Assembly: GCF_048773025.1 (NCBI RefSeq)
Contig: NC_133559.1
Span: forward strand, 3,130,501 to 3,194,500
Direction of reading: 5' to 3'
DNA from: Camelus bactrianus
Taxonomy: Eukaryota; Chordata; Mammalia; Artiodactyla; Camelidae
Length of the DNA stretch: 64,000 bases
Shown here: positions 43,626 to 53,974 of the stretch, piece by piece
How positions within the stretch are numbered: position 1 is the first letter of the stretch
Layout of the letters: each line of letters begins with the position of its first letter
Made by a program: the position numbers and the translations under genes
The notes under the pieces: generated by a model
Databases searched by the model: none
Seen by the model: only the letters and a program-made list of their open reading frames with translations
Told to the model about the DNA's origin: nothing

Positions 43626-44149
43626 CGCTGCTCCCGCCCCGCCATCCAGCTGGCAGTGCGCAGCTGGCCCCGGGGGCTGTACCCGCCCGCCCGATGAGAG
43701 GTGGCAGGTGTGTAATAAACCATTAGTCACTGTCACGTTTCCACGCAGCAGCGGCAGCCTCCCTGGGAAGGGCCTGACTGCGGGATGGTGCTCCTGGCGG
43801 GTCTCCAGCTGTGGAGCTGCATTCCACCCCCCTCCTCAGGGGGCCTGACAGGGAGCAGCTGGCAGACGTGGGTCTTGTGCCACTGCCCTGCCCCGGGTGG
43901 CCCTAGGGCAGGGGGCAGGGCCTCGCATGTGCCAACTGGGGCAAGGGAGGGTCCCCGAGGGTCACGGTTTTGCAGGTTATTACCCAGAGCTGAGGGGCAG
44001 CCGGGGTGAAGGAGGTGGATCAGGAGAACAGCCTCAGGGATCCTCTGTGCTGCCTGGAGGAGGCACCTTGCTGGGTGACTAGCAGTTACAAACAATAGCG
44101 CTGACGCCAGCCGGAACTACGAGCACTCAGGCAGGGCAGGGGAGGGGCC

Positions 44150-44320
44150 GGGTCCTGCGCAGAACGGGCTCCTCTCCAGGCATTCAGTCCTCACGCCTGC
44201 CCCGCGGGCCGGGGTCTCTCGTTAGCCTTCACTTCTATCCCTCAGATGAGGACACCAAGGCACAAAGCAAGAAGTCACTTGTCCCAGGCTCTGAGTGTGC
44301 TGGGGGCATCCCTGCCCACC
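44150..44320 (-). repeat. MIR fragment, diverged
   Basis: CATTCAGTCCTCACGCCTGC, CAGATGAGGACACCAAGGCA and CAAAGCAAGAAGTCACTTGT are in reverse MIR order. Confidence 0.55.
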
Positions 44321-44889
44321 ACCCGCATGTCCCCTTTGCTCCCTGACACCCCGTCCCCATCTGCTTGGGTCTGGAAGCCCCTCAGAGGGCCGGGTGGCCC
44401 AACAGCCCCCGGTTAGCCAGCTCCATCCCTGGCCAGCCCTTTCCCTTCCCGAGTCCATACTGCAGAGAGAAAGAGGTGAATACTGCTGTTTCCCTGGAGA
44501 TGGATGCCCCAGATGGACGCCCAGGACCTGAGGACTGGGGGCAGGGGGAGTGCAGCTACCCCCATCTCCATCACTCACTCCCCCTACCTGCTGGCTCCAG
44601 GCCCTCTCACTAATAAGCAGTGTTTTCTGCCAGCTGCCCCTGCAGAGGGCTGGTACCAGGGGGGTCTTGGGACTCTCAGGGACAGTGATGGGGGCAAGAT
44701 ACACACAGGGACCCACTCTGAGGGGTCTTGGCCTACGGGGCTGCTCCACGACCCTCCCTAGGTAATAACGCAGGAGTCCACACACTGCTCCCAGCCCAGG
44801 GCCCATATGGCCCACCATAAACACCTTGGAGCTCCACACTCACACTCACGGGCCCAACAACCAAGGAGGGGGCCAGCCTCTCCATCATG

Positions 44890-45130
44890 GAGAAAGTGAT
44901 GCGTCCGACGGGGCCGAGACAGGCGGACGGGGTCTCTGTGGCTGGGGCCGGGGGGGCTGTAAATGCCCACCCTGGAGAACGGTCGTACACCTTCGTCCCC
45001 CCGGCCAGGGTAAGGTTAACACCGAGAGCCGTGTGCGGGGCACCCACACGGCAGGAGAGCGGGTACCCGCACGGGCAGAGCTGCACCTCGCACAGCACGT
45101 GGCGGCAGAACCAAGCGCTGCGGCAGCTGT
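44890..45130. promoter_or_regulatory. CpG-rich patch
   Basis: By eye about 23 CpG in 240 bases, including GCGTCCGACGGGGCCGAG and GTGGCGGCAGAACC. The frames here (149 and 96 codons on the minus strand) match nothing I recognise. It is an orphan CpG island candidate. Confidence 0.4.
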
Positions 45131-45339
45131 GACAACAGACGGACCTTGCAGTGCTGAGCCAGGCCCAGAAGGCAAAGCTCAAAGCTCAGCCCCCCAGAAA
45201 CCAGGTGATGGGGTGTTCAGGCAAACACAGGTGTGACAGAAGAGCAAATGGGAGACACGGATCCCTCTGTGGGGTGGGGCATCCAGGTGGATGGAGCGAT
45301 TTGGGGCTTGGGTTGGGTAGCGGTTCATGGAGAGCCATT

Positions 45340-45468
45340 ACATTATTTTTTAAATTATTTTTAATTTTTTTTGGGGGGGTGGAAGGTAGTTGGATTTATT
45401 TATTTAGTTATTTAAATTATTATTATCTAACACTGAGCTATACCCTCCCCCGACATTATTTTTTAAAT
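45340..45468 (-). mobile_element. Internally deleted camelid tRNA-Ala SINE (vic-1 type) with 16-bp TSD
   Basis: The SINE body is 45356-45452 in reverse orientation. The 5' end, read on the minus strand, keeps GGGGGAGGGTATAGCTCAGT, which includes the pol III A box, then runs into the AT-rich 3' part. The middle of the tRNA-like head, including the B box, is absent compared with the copy at 56372-56520. An exact 16-base direct repeat (ACATTATTTTTTAAAT at 45340-45355 and 45453-45468) is the target-site duplication. Confidence 0.8.
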
Positions 45469-46337
45469 GAATGAATGAATATGATGCACACAGAGATTAA
45501 AAAAAATACAACAAAGGCGATTTGTGAATCGAGGATGAGAGAGTGTCGAGAAGCAGGAATTCTGGTGAAACCACAGTTTGGTTTAATTCCTGAGAAGCAT
45601 GAAAAAAAATTCAGACTCGGGTAAAGGAGGGAGACTCAGCTTCCTGGCTCTCCCCTAGAATGCAGCGACTGTGGGGTGGGAGTCTGCGTCCGAACTGGCT
45701 TTGGGGACCCCTCACTGCCGGGGCGGCCTGATCCACTCTAGTACCCAGGCATAGTAACAAGCCGGCACCTACCTGTGCTGGTGAGGTCCGGTCCAGCCCC
45801 GTCCTGGCTGCTCTGCTGACACCAGGCTGGCCCCTGCTCCTGGGTGGTCCGGGGGCCCCTGGGCAGGCTCTCTGCTGGGGCATTTGGCCGGGGCTCAAGC
45901 TCCCGGGCAGGAGGGTGGATGGCCGCTGACGCCTCAAGAGATACAGAGGTGACCTGGAAGGACAGGAGGGGAACATGGTAAGTTTTGGCCACGCCTGCCT
46001 GGAGGTGCCCAGTGGGTGGGCCCCGTGGGCCACTGGGCAGCGCCTCCCCAGCGAAGGCCTGGCGTTGTCATCAGGGACTCAGCGTGGCCGGCTCAGGGCA
46101 GCGGCAGAGCTGGTCCCAGAAGGCCAACTCACCCAGCAAACCCTGCCTGGGGACATAGGCCAGCCACCACGCACTGGGGATCTCCCCCTGGGTCCCATCG
46201 CTGCCTGAGCCCCTCAGCTCTGCACGGAAGTCTGTAACGGTTACCTACTAGTTAGTTACAACTGTAACGATTAGCCTAGCTAGTCTTCAGTCCACCCTGC
46301 AGGGCAGTCCCTCCATCTGCACTTCCCGCTTTGTCTT

Positions 46338-46570
46338 AGGTTTTTAAATTGTAGTAAAACACACATAACATCAAATTTACCATCTTGACCATTTTCAAGT
46401 GTTCAGCTCAGTGGCATTAGGTCCAGTCACCATGTGTATCTATTTCCAGAACTTTCTCATCGTCCCAAATGGCAACCCCATACCATTCACCACTAGCTCC
46501 ACACCCCTTCCCCCACCCTGGGCACCGCCTTCCTACTTTCTGTCTCGGTGACTGTGGCCATCCTGGTCTC
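46338..46570 (-). mobile_element. L1M 3' fragment
   Basis: Reverse L1M landmarks: TTGTAGTAAAACACACATAA, CAAATTTACCATCTTGACCA, CAGCTCAGTGGCATTAGGTC and CCTACTTTCTGTCTCGGTG. 5'-truncated and decayed. Confidence 0.75.
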
Positions 46571-46690
46571 CCAGCCTCTTTCCACGGATTCGGAAAGTGA
46601 GGCTCAGAGGGGGCGGGAGGAGCCTCACGTCACAGACCAGACGCCAAGGCAGGGTCAACCCAGGTCAGCAGGGCTCCCCACCCTGGGCCC
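46571..46690 (-). repeat. MIR fragment
   Basis: GGATTCGGAAAGTGAGGCTC and CAAGGCAGGGTCAACCCAGG are in reverse MIR order. It directly abuts the L1 fragment. Confidence 0.5.
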
Positions 46691-46784
46691 ACACCTCTGA
46701 CCTCAGGGCCTGGGCGGGACGTCGGGGGAAGCCCCTCCCAGGGCTCCAGTTCCCTGGGGACCAGTCCTGGGGACACAACCCCCA

Positions 46785-47050
46785 ACTCCACAATTACAAG
46801 CTCCGGTCCCTCTTGGCTGTGCAAAAGCAACTTCATGTTGATCCTGTTTATTCCGGGATTAGTGCTTTAAAACCAAAGCGCCCGAGAGAGATGGATGGCC
46901 CTCCATCCAGGCTCCCCCAGCCCCACATGGGAGAGACAGATAAATCTACTGTTTGTTTCCGGGAACGCTTTAATTTATGGGATCCATATGTTGACACTGC
47001 CCAGACCGCAGCCTCCGCAAATCCCTCAGGGGTGCTGGCGGCTTCGGCTT
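46785..47050. promoter_or_regulatory. Candidate conserved noncoding element
   Basis: Repeat-free block with CCACAATTACAAGCTCC, CTGTTTATTCCGGGATTAGT (bicoid-type GGATTA), GACAGATAAATCTACTG (GATA), TGTTTGTTTCC (FOX) and CGCTTTAATTTATGGGATCC. The dense TF-type cores and the AT shift against GC-rich flanks resemble a developmental enhancer. Inference only. Confidence 0.45.
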
Positions 47051-47527
47051 CAGCGGGGGCAGGAGGAGGCGGCGCCTGGGTCCAGCTCACTTCACTCACT
47101 CACTGGGTAGATTAGGGTCGGGGGCCCATCAGCACGTGGGGGACCTTAGAGCCCACAGATCCCTCCCCATCGGGTTTCAGCTGCTCGTGCAGCTGCCCCC
47201 ATCTCTTCAGAAAACTGCCAGACGTAGGGCTGCTGGGTCCCCCACTAGTCACAGGTTGACTTGTCCAGCCACCCCCAGATACTGTCTATGGGGTGGCACC
47301 TGGTCACCAGGAAGCGTTCTTGCAACCCCCTGGGGGCGGGCTGGCGGGGAGCCAGGTAGGGCAGCACTGTGCCCCAGCCTTGACCCTGCTCACAGGCTGG
47401 TGGACAGGAGAGAGGGGCTGAGGCCCACCTCCTGCTTGTCCTCCAGGGGCCTGCAGGGGGAAGGTGGCTGGGGGACGCCTCATGGGGGTGGGGATGGCTT
47501 CCCGGATGGGGAGCTGTGGGCACGAGA

Positions 47528-47695
47528 ATGCCGTTTACTGAGCACCTACCATGTGCCACTGTTAATCCTCCCAGCAGTCCTGTCTCAAACAAAAACATGG
47601 AAACACAAAGAGGCAAAGTAGCCCGAGCTCTCACAGTAATTGGAGGAGCTGGGATTCAAACTCAGGCAGTTGGGAGAAGACTCCGCTGTTACGAA
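47528..47695 (-). repeat. MIR SINE
   Basis: TTTACTGAGCACCTACCATG, TTAATCCTCCCAGCAGTCCT, ACACAAAGAGGCAAAGTAGC and GGAGCTGGGATTCAAACTCA follow reverse MIR. Confidence 0.7.
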
Positions 47696-47789
47696 GCAAC
47701 CAGAGGACATAGCTCTTAAGTGGAGAACAGCAGATGGCAAAAGAGAATGCTACTGAGTGGGAGGGGGTGCAGAAGACAAGCACAAAGGA

Positions 47790-47905
47790 GTCTGAGGATG
47801 GAAGAAATCCCCCAAGGGCTAGGAAATCCAGGCAGGCTTCCCGGAGCAGGTGGAATTTGAACTTAGCCTTCAGGAGGAGCAGGCTTTGAAAGGGAGGGGG
47901 GACAG
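47790..47905 (-). repeat. L2 fragment
   Basis: GGCAGGCTTCCCGGAGCAGG and GGAATTTGAACTTAGCCTTC match the reverse L2 block (GGAGGTGACATTTGAGCTGA type). Confidence 0.55.
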
Positions 47906-48117
47906 GAAGGATGAGAGATTCCAACACATACCCCCGTGGAAGCCAGGAGGGTAAACTGTAAACGAGGATCTGGGTAGACAAGACGAGGGGAACTGCCCCA
48001 GTCCCACCCAGCACCGGCCTCCCAACAGGGAGGGAAGCCAGCCCCATGCTGTCAGGTCCAACTTTCCTGGAGAAAGCTGGGAATCCATTTTTAACAGCTG
48101 CATTCTCATGACTATTA

Positions 48118-48345
48118 AGGGTTGAAACACTAAGCAAGCCCTCATGCGCTGCTGGTGGGGTTGTACATGGTGCAGTGGCCTTGCGGACGGCCGGGAAGTC
48201 CCTCAAGGGTCAAACACAGAGTCATCATTTGACACAGTAATTTCACTCCTAGGTAGATATCCCAGAGAACCAAAAATGTGGGTCCACGCAAAAACTTGCA
48301 CCTGAATGTTCGAAGCAGCCTGCAGCTCACAGACAAATGAATCCT
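48118..48345 (+). mobile_element. L1M 3' fragment
   Basis: CCCTCATGCGCTGCTGGTGG, CCGGGAAGTCCCTCAAGGGT, TTCACTCCTAGGTAGATATC and CGCAAAAACTTGCACCTGAA follow the forward L1M order just before the 3' end. Confidence 0.7.
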
Positions 48346-48540
48346 GCCCACAGTGAGCTTGGAGGTGGGCTCCTCCTAGGCGAGCCTCCAGTTGAGAGCA
48401 CAGTCCTGCTGATGCTGGACCGGCAGCCTGTGGGGCCCTTGGCAGGAGACCCCGCTGAGGGGGTGGTCATACGTGTGTTGCTGCGGGCTGGTTACCTGTA
48501 GTCCTTTCTTACGCAGCAGTAAATAACTAATACAATCAAA
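48345..48540 (+). mobile_element. Partial solitary LTR fossil, same type as 8780-9335
   Basis: The 3' close TTACGCAGCAGTAAATAACT followed by AATACAATC, with upstream GAGGTGGGCTCCTCCTAGGC, matches the LTR type seen at 8780-9335. It is a 3' fragment lying against the L1 piece. Old, broken and without an internal region. Confidence 0.5.
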
Positions 48541-49645
48541 AAGCTCTAGAACAAGGCTTGCCCGGAAATACACGCTCCCTGGCACCTCCGTGTGCCAGAG
48601 ACCCTCCGGGTCTAGCTGTTCCCCTATGCTGACTCCCCTTGGAAGTCAAAGGATTCTAGCCCCTTCTCTGGCGTTTGTCAGCAGCTGCCTGGGACTCCTG
48701 GGGGCTCAATCACTATTAATGGACGGGGGAGGCTGCCAGACACACGTGGTGTGCTGAATCTGGATTATCTCATGCTGGCCGCATCTTAGGTGGAGGCAAA
48801 GGTTCTGAGCCAGACCATCACACAGAGGCAGAGAGCCGCCTTTCCTCACCCTTCAAGGACAAATTTACGACAATTCCTGACTAATAAAAAGCAGGCTCTT
48901 GAACCAATGTAGTCTCTACCAGTGCCAAGTGTTCCAAGCTCACAGCTCGTCTTACAGTGCCATTAGGACCAGGCCTGGGACATACACTGCTCCCTGCCTG
49001 GGGACCCTGGTAATTGGAGGCATCACAGAGCCGAGAACCCAGGCCAGTCGTCTGTCAAGTACCCAGCCCCTACTGCGCCGGCACCCAGTAGGTGCTCACC
49101 CCCTAGTAGGTGCTCACTGAGCGCCAGCAGGGCCTGGCTTCTGTACTCGCTGCCTCAGCAGACACACAGTGACTGGACTGTGGTCTCCAGCACGAAGGGT
49201 TAGGCCGTGCGGAAGGGGCAGTGGGTTTGCTGATGGGTGGCGACTGATTTACCTCAAGAGCAAGGAGGGAGGAAGAGACAAAACCGAGCTGCAGCTGAGG
49301 GGGGAGGAGACGCCAGCATCCTGATGGCACCAAAGGACACAGCATCGCCTGCCCTCTGCCCTGAGGATAAATCAGACACAGGCAGGAAGCCAAGTTCGGG
49401 GACAAAAGCCACCTCCCTCCCAAGCAGCCATGGCTGGCTGCCTGCCTTGGCTGGAGGTTGGGTGGGCACGGCCGGGGGTGTACCTCCGGCTCTGGCCAGA
49501 GACCTCTGCCACCTGCCGGGGACACGTGGGTCCAGGCCTGGCGCTGTCTGTCAAGAAGGGAAATCAGGACTCGGGCCAGCCCTGCACAGGTCCCCTCCTC
49601 CCCGTTTCTGGGCCCCCACAAGAACCCACCCACAAAGATGTGTTC
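48540..49645. other. Mostly unique sequence
   Basis: An AT-rich spot (GACAAATTTACGACAATTCC with TGACTAATAAAAAGCAGGC) at 48859-48895 may be a small conserved element. At 49085-49125 the string AGTAGGTGCTCAC occurs twice, 18 bases apart, as a partial tail of L2 or MIR. Nothing else is recognised. Confidence 0.35.
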
Positions 49646-49649
49646 GACC

Positions 49650-49985
49650 CCCTCTGGTAACATTTCCTGTTCCACACTACAAGCTGGTGCGTCAGAGGCC
49701 GAAAAACAGTATTTTATGCCCCTTAATTCCCTGTAATAGCCCCGTAATGGCAAGCGGAGAACTCCAAATACTACAATAAAGAGAACGATAAGGCGCCGGG
49801 TCAGGGGGAGATGGAGCTGCCAAATACAGAGGCCCCGATAAGCAGACAACGACGGGTTATTAAACGTGCGGTGCGCCCGGGCGTAATTGGAAAGTTATTA
49901 GATATGGAATACACACAGCACCCAGTAAATGAGTAATCAGGGACTAATTAAGCTCATGCGACACAGCAGATCGCGCGGGAGAGGC
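49650..49985. promoter_or_regulatory. Strong candidate conserved noncoding element
   Basis: About 335 repeat-free, AT-rich bases with many TF-type cores: CCTTAATTCCCTGTAATAGC, ACGATAAGG (49785-49793), CCGATAAGC (49835-49843), GGGCGTAATTGGAAAG, GTTATTAGATATGGAATA and CTAATTAAGC (49944-49953). Unmethylated-looking CpGs (GTGCGGTGCGCCCGGGCG) lie inside the AT-rich block. This mix is unusual for neutral DNA and typical of deeply conserved developmental enhancers. Role is inferred. Confidence 0.5.
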
Positions 49986-50319
49986 TGGTGGCTGGCACAT
50001 CTGTGACAGCAATTAGGGCACTCCGGCTGCAGCGCTCGTGGGGAGGGGGTCACCGGCTCGGGCAGCAGAGCCACAGCCGGGGGTCTCAATCAGATTCTTC
50101 CCTAGCCGAGTCCCCTCAGGTGCCCCCACGTTTCAGGGGCCGGAGGGAGGGGTGGAGTGAGGTGCCAGGCTCATCCAGCCTTGAGAAGCCCAAGTGGACA
50201 CAAGGTCCAGGACTGAGAAAAATAAAAAGAAGGTTTTGTTCCTGGCTTCATATCCCGCCAGGTGAAGACTCACTGCAGCCACCTGAGGGGATGGGAACAG
50301 TCACAATTCTCCATCTGAA

Positions 50320-50475
50320 TGATTTGCAAAGCGTGTGCACACAGGCACCTCCCAGAGCTTTGCAAAGGTCCTGCCGGGTAAAGCCTGGTGGGGAGTCTGA
50401 CCAGCCCATTTTATTGATGGGGCAACTGAGGCTAAGAGGTCTGGAAGTGGACAGAGATCACCCAACCTGGTTCCC
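50320..50475 (-). repeat. MIR fragment
   Basis: CAGCCCATTTTATTGATGGG and GCAACTGAGGCTAAGAGGTC are the reverse MIR core, with a diverged 3' side upstream. Confidence 0.65.
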
Positions 50476-50594
50476 CTTCCAGCAGGCACAGGACACCTCC
50501 CCCTGGGTGTCTGGTAAGGAGAAAGGCACTGGTGTTTCTCAGGAAGACAGTGGCCGAGCTCAGTGGAGAAAAGGGGCCAAAGGCAGTTACACAC

Positions 50595-50705
50595 TCTGGG
50601 TTCCAAGGTGGGTGATCTTGGGCTCAACGCCCCTGGGCCTCAGCTTCCTCATCTAAAAAGGGAATGCTGAGAGTTCCAGCCACAGTGCGAGGAGGTTAAA
50701 TACCC
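50595..50705 (+). repeat. MIR fragment
   Basis: GTGGGTGATCTTGGGCTCAA, GGGCCTCAGCTTCCTCATCT and GCGAGGAGGTTAAATACC match forward MIR. Confidence 0.65.
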
Positions 50706-50915
50706 GAGGCTGGATTCATGCATCCTAGCCCAGGATCTTCTGTGCAGCACAGGGAACTATATTCAATATCTTGTAGTAACCTATAATGAAAAGGAATACG
50801 AAAACAAATATATGTATTTATATGTATGACTGAAACATTATGCTGGACACCAGAAATTGACACATAGAAAACTGACTATACTTCAAAAAAAGAAAAGAAA
50901 AGAAAAGAAAGAGGG
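50706..50915 (+). mobile_element. Cetartiodactyl-type L1 3' end with A-rich tail
   Basis: GCAGCACAGGGAACTATATT, CAATATCTTGTAGTAACCTA, TATGTATGACTGAAACATTA and GAAAACTGACTATACTTC end in an A-rich (AAAAG)n tail at about 50885-50911. It is a strongly 5'-truncated copy of a comparatively young L1 3' untranslated region. Low divergence in landmark strings suggests it is younger than the L1M pieces. Confidence 0.8.
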
Positions 50916-51104
50916 AGAACCCAGTCCCACTTTCCATAAAGAGAACCAGAAAGCCCCTGGTTCAAGACCTGGGGCTGCCGGGAAGAAAGATTCTCTGGGT
51001 TCAGCTGAAACTAGGCAGTGTCTCCAAGCCAGGAGCCACTGTCTGTCCCTGTAGGGCTGGAGCAGAAGGGTCACGGGCCATAACCCTAAAGCAGAGGCTT
51101 CAGC

Positions 51105-51300
51105 ATTCTTCAATATATATTGATAGTACCTACTGAGTGCCAGGCCCCAGGTCAGCCTTTGTGGGTGTCAGCCTCATTAAGCCTTAGTTCCTGGGGGTCG
51201 GAACTGTTAGGCCCTATTACACAGATGGGGCAACTGAGACACAGTGTGGGATGGGTAGGTGGAGCATGATGTCCCTGGGAGATTATTACAAAGCTGGAGT
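51105..51300 (-). repeat. MIR SINE
   Basis: GTACCTACTGAGTGCCAGGC, CTATTACACAGATGGGGCAA and CTGAGACACAGTGTGGG follow reverse MIR. Confidence 0.65.
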
Positions 51301-52015
51301 CTGCTGCTAACAGCACCCAGAGCACAGAGAGACACCCGGGCAGGCAGGTGCCGCTGGGAAGGGTGGGGCCACAGGGAGATCGGTAGGATATTCAGGCAGC
51401 AAGGCCAGTAGGAACTGGCCAGGGGCAGGCATGCCCAGCTTCTGGTGCTCTTGTGGCTAAAAGGAACATTCTAGGAGGCATGAGCCCAGCCCTCACTCTC
51501 AAGGGAGGCCTCTGAGCCGGCTGACTCCCTCATAAGGCCTGGGACAGGGCAGGGGGTTGGATGGAGGAATTCACCATTTCCAGAGGCCAGCATGCCTCCC
51601 TATGACTGCCAGGCAACAGAGCATGTGGGGGATGCTGGGGGAACCCAATTCAGAGCCAGGGTCAGGGAGAGAACCCTTGGGCATATGGGGGCTCCAGAGT
51701 CCTTGGAATTATCCTGGAAGGCCAGCTCCTGGAGGCCGGAAGGGGGAGCTAGACTAATCCAGACCAATCACTGCCCGACACCCCAGCTCTCCTGGGGTCC
51801 CCTTTCCCTCCTACTGTGCCTACCTCTTTTTGCCTCCCAGGGAGAGAGCCCCCCAAGGGTTTCTGGGCACACAGCTCTGCTCACTCCACTTGAACCACGG
51901 CTGGGCCTGAGCCCACTGTCCAAAACACCACATTCATCTGCCTACATAAAACCCTTCAGGGAAGTTCTGAGCCCTCCATGTGGCATCTAAGAGCCATGTG
52001 ATTTAGGCCAGCCCA
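51300..52015. other. Unique sequence, nothing recognised
   Basis: No repeat, exon or regulatory cluster that I can support. Frames up to 132 codons have no domain. Confidence 0.35.
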
Positions 52016-52019
52016 GTGT

Positions 52020-52255
52020 TTCACACATCTGTCATGCCTCACGTCCACCCACCCACCTTCCCAACCAACCACACATCCATCCACCCAGCCATCCACCTGT
52101 CCATCCATCCATCGTCCATCCAGTCATCTGTCTATCCACCCACCCACCTACTTATCCACCTGTCTGTCCATTCATCCATCCATCCAGCTGGCCATTTGTC
52201 TACCAATCCATCCATCCATCTGTCCATCCATGCAACTATGCATTCAACCAATAAA
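52020..52255. repeat. (CATC)n-type tetranucleotide repeat
   Basis: About 230 bases of CATC/CACC/TCCA interrupted units (CCATCCATCCATCGTCCATC and similar). It runs directly into the 3' end of a reverse L2. Confidence 0.85.
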
Positions 52256-52610
52256 CATTTATTAAGCACCTGCTATTGCCAGGCACTGTGCCTGAGATAC
52301 AGTAGCAAACAAAACAGTTTAAACTTCCTGCCGTGAAGGAGCTGGCATGCTGGCTGGGGGAGACAGACGATAAATACATATTCACATGTCAGTTGGTAGG
52401 AGGTGCCAGAAAGACAAATTGGAGAAGGGGATGGGGAGAAGGGTGGGTGAGTGCAGGTAGAATTCTCCATTAGCTGGCCCCACTGAGAAGGGGACATTTG
52501 TGCAGACTTGAAGGAAACAAGGGAGCTAGCCACAGGGATAGATACCTGGGGGAAGAGTGTTCCAGGAAGAGGGAACAGCAAACGCGATGACCCTGAGGCA
52601 AGGAGCATGT
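52235..52610 (-). repeat. L2 LINE, long 3' fragment
   Basis: AACCAATAAACATTTATTAA, CACCTGCTATTGCCAGGCAC, GGGGGAGACAGACGATAAAT, CTTGAAGGAAACAAGGGAGC and GTGTTCCAGGAAGAGGGAAC give a long, ordered reverse L2. Confidence 0.8.
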
Positions 52611-52611
52611 T

Positions 52612-52940
52612 TGTAAACCTTTTCTGAAAAGGCCAAATAGTAAGTATCTCTGGCTGATGGACTGTGTGGTCTCTGTCAGAACTACTCAGCTTCGGCCTTG
52701 GAGCACCAAAGCAGACTTAAACAGCATGCAAATGGACAGTGTGTGGCTGTTCTAATAAAACTTTACTTATGTACATTGAAATTTGAATTTCATATAATTT
52801 TCATGTGGTGAAATGTTATTTTTCTTCCTTTGATTTTTTTTTGGCAACCATTTAAAAATGTAAAATCCATTTCTAGTTCCTGGGTGGTATGTAAGCAGGC
52901 TGTAGGCTGGATGTGGCCTGTGGGCAGTTTGCTGAGCCCT
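52612..52940 (+). mobile_element. hAT-type nonautonomous DNA element
   Basis: TGTAAACCTTTTCTGAAAAG, GGCCAAATAGTAAGTATCTC, GTGTGGTCTCTGTCAGAACT, GTTCTAATAAAACTTTACTT and the close GGGCAGTTTGCTGAGCCCTG match a common mammalian element whose termini read CAGGGGT-GGCAAACT. I am sure of the repeat type, less of its catalogue name. Confidence 0.7.
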
Positions 52941-53239
52941 GTTCTAGAAGCAGCAAGGAGGTCTGTGGCTGGAAGGGTGGAAGTGGGTGTGGAATGACTC
53001 CTGAACACACCTGGGGGAGGAGGGGTCTGTGGGAGGAGGGGAGCCGAGCCATGACTCAGAGCAGAGGAGAGGCTTCCAGAAATGGGAGATGCTGGAGCAC
53101 TGCTGAGGCTTGCTGTTTACTAAGATCCACCTGTGGGGGAGGGACTGCGGAAGGACAGAAGGATGTGGGCGCCCATCCGTGCGCCTGTACTGCTGGGCTC
53201 ACCACCTTCCGTTCACCCCTCCGGGCATCCTGCAGGGGC

Positions 53240-53400
53240 TGAGGGCAGATGCAGAAATCATCAAGCCCGGTTCAAATCCCAGCTCTATTGCCCATGAGCT
53301 GTGTGCCTTCAGGCAAGTGACTCTACCTCTCTGAGCCTTGGCTTCCTCATCTATAAAATGGCGAGGGCTCCCCAGGTTCAGGGTTCGGAGTAGAAGCAAC
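53240..53400 (+). repeat. MIR SINE
   Basis: GTTCAAATCCCAGCTCTATT, GTGTGCCTTCAGGCAAGTGA, CTCTACCTCTCTGAGCCTTG and CATCTATAAAATGG give a well preserved forward MIR 5' half. Confidence 0.8.
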
Positions 53401-53719
53401 ATAGAGGTCTGCTCATGAGCCACTGTCATGCCCGTGAGTCCCTCTTCTCACCCTGAAATGCCCTCCGCCCCTCCCCAATTTCCTGCCTTGTTTTCAGCCA
53501 AGGGTCTGCCCTGCTCCCCTGGACTCTCCGCAGCTCTCCTTCCCAGGCAGAGCCAGACCCCGCCTTGGACCACCTCCATTGGTGCCCTCATCTGAGAACC
53601 CTTGATTCTGCCCCTCCCCCAGACTGTCACTCCCCAGCACAAAAGTAACCTGAGCCACAGCACTCAGTAACCCCAGGGCCTGGCATAGTGTCTCCACGAA
53701 AGCAGAGAGGAGACATCTA

Positions 53720-53972
53720 AGTTATGGAAGGAGCCATGTGGTGGCCTGGGGAACAGTGTTTCCGGCACAGGGAATAGCCTGTGGAAAGGCCCGGGGGTGG
53801 CAGAGTCCCTGGTATGTTTGAGGAACAGCAACAGGGCCTATGTGGCTGAAGAGTGAGGGAAGTAATGGGGTCGTGTTATGGAGGGCCTCCCAGGCCTCTA
53901 AGGGACTCTGGCTGTCATTTGGAGTAAGACAGGAGCTGGGAGAGTTCTGAGCCAAGGAGAGATGTGATCTGA
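53720..53972 (-). repeat. L2 fragment
   Basis: ACAGTGTTTCCGGCACAGGG, GGAAAGGCCCGGGGGTGGC and GGCCTCCCAGGCCTCTAAGG, followed by GAGAGATGTGATCTG, follow the reverse L2 order upstream of its 3' end. Confidence 0.6.
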
Positions 53973-53974
53973 TT

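Noticed and set aside
44733-45182. 149-codon minus-strand frame in a CpG-rich patch, rich in Cys
   Set aside because: CpG-rich DNA keeps several frames open by chance. No motif, splice context or family match supports coding.
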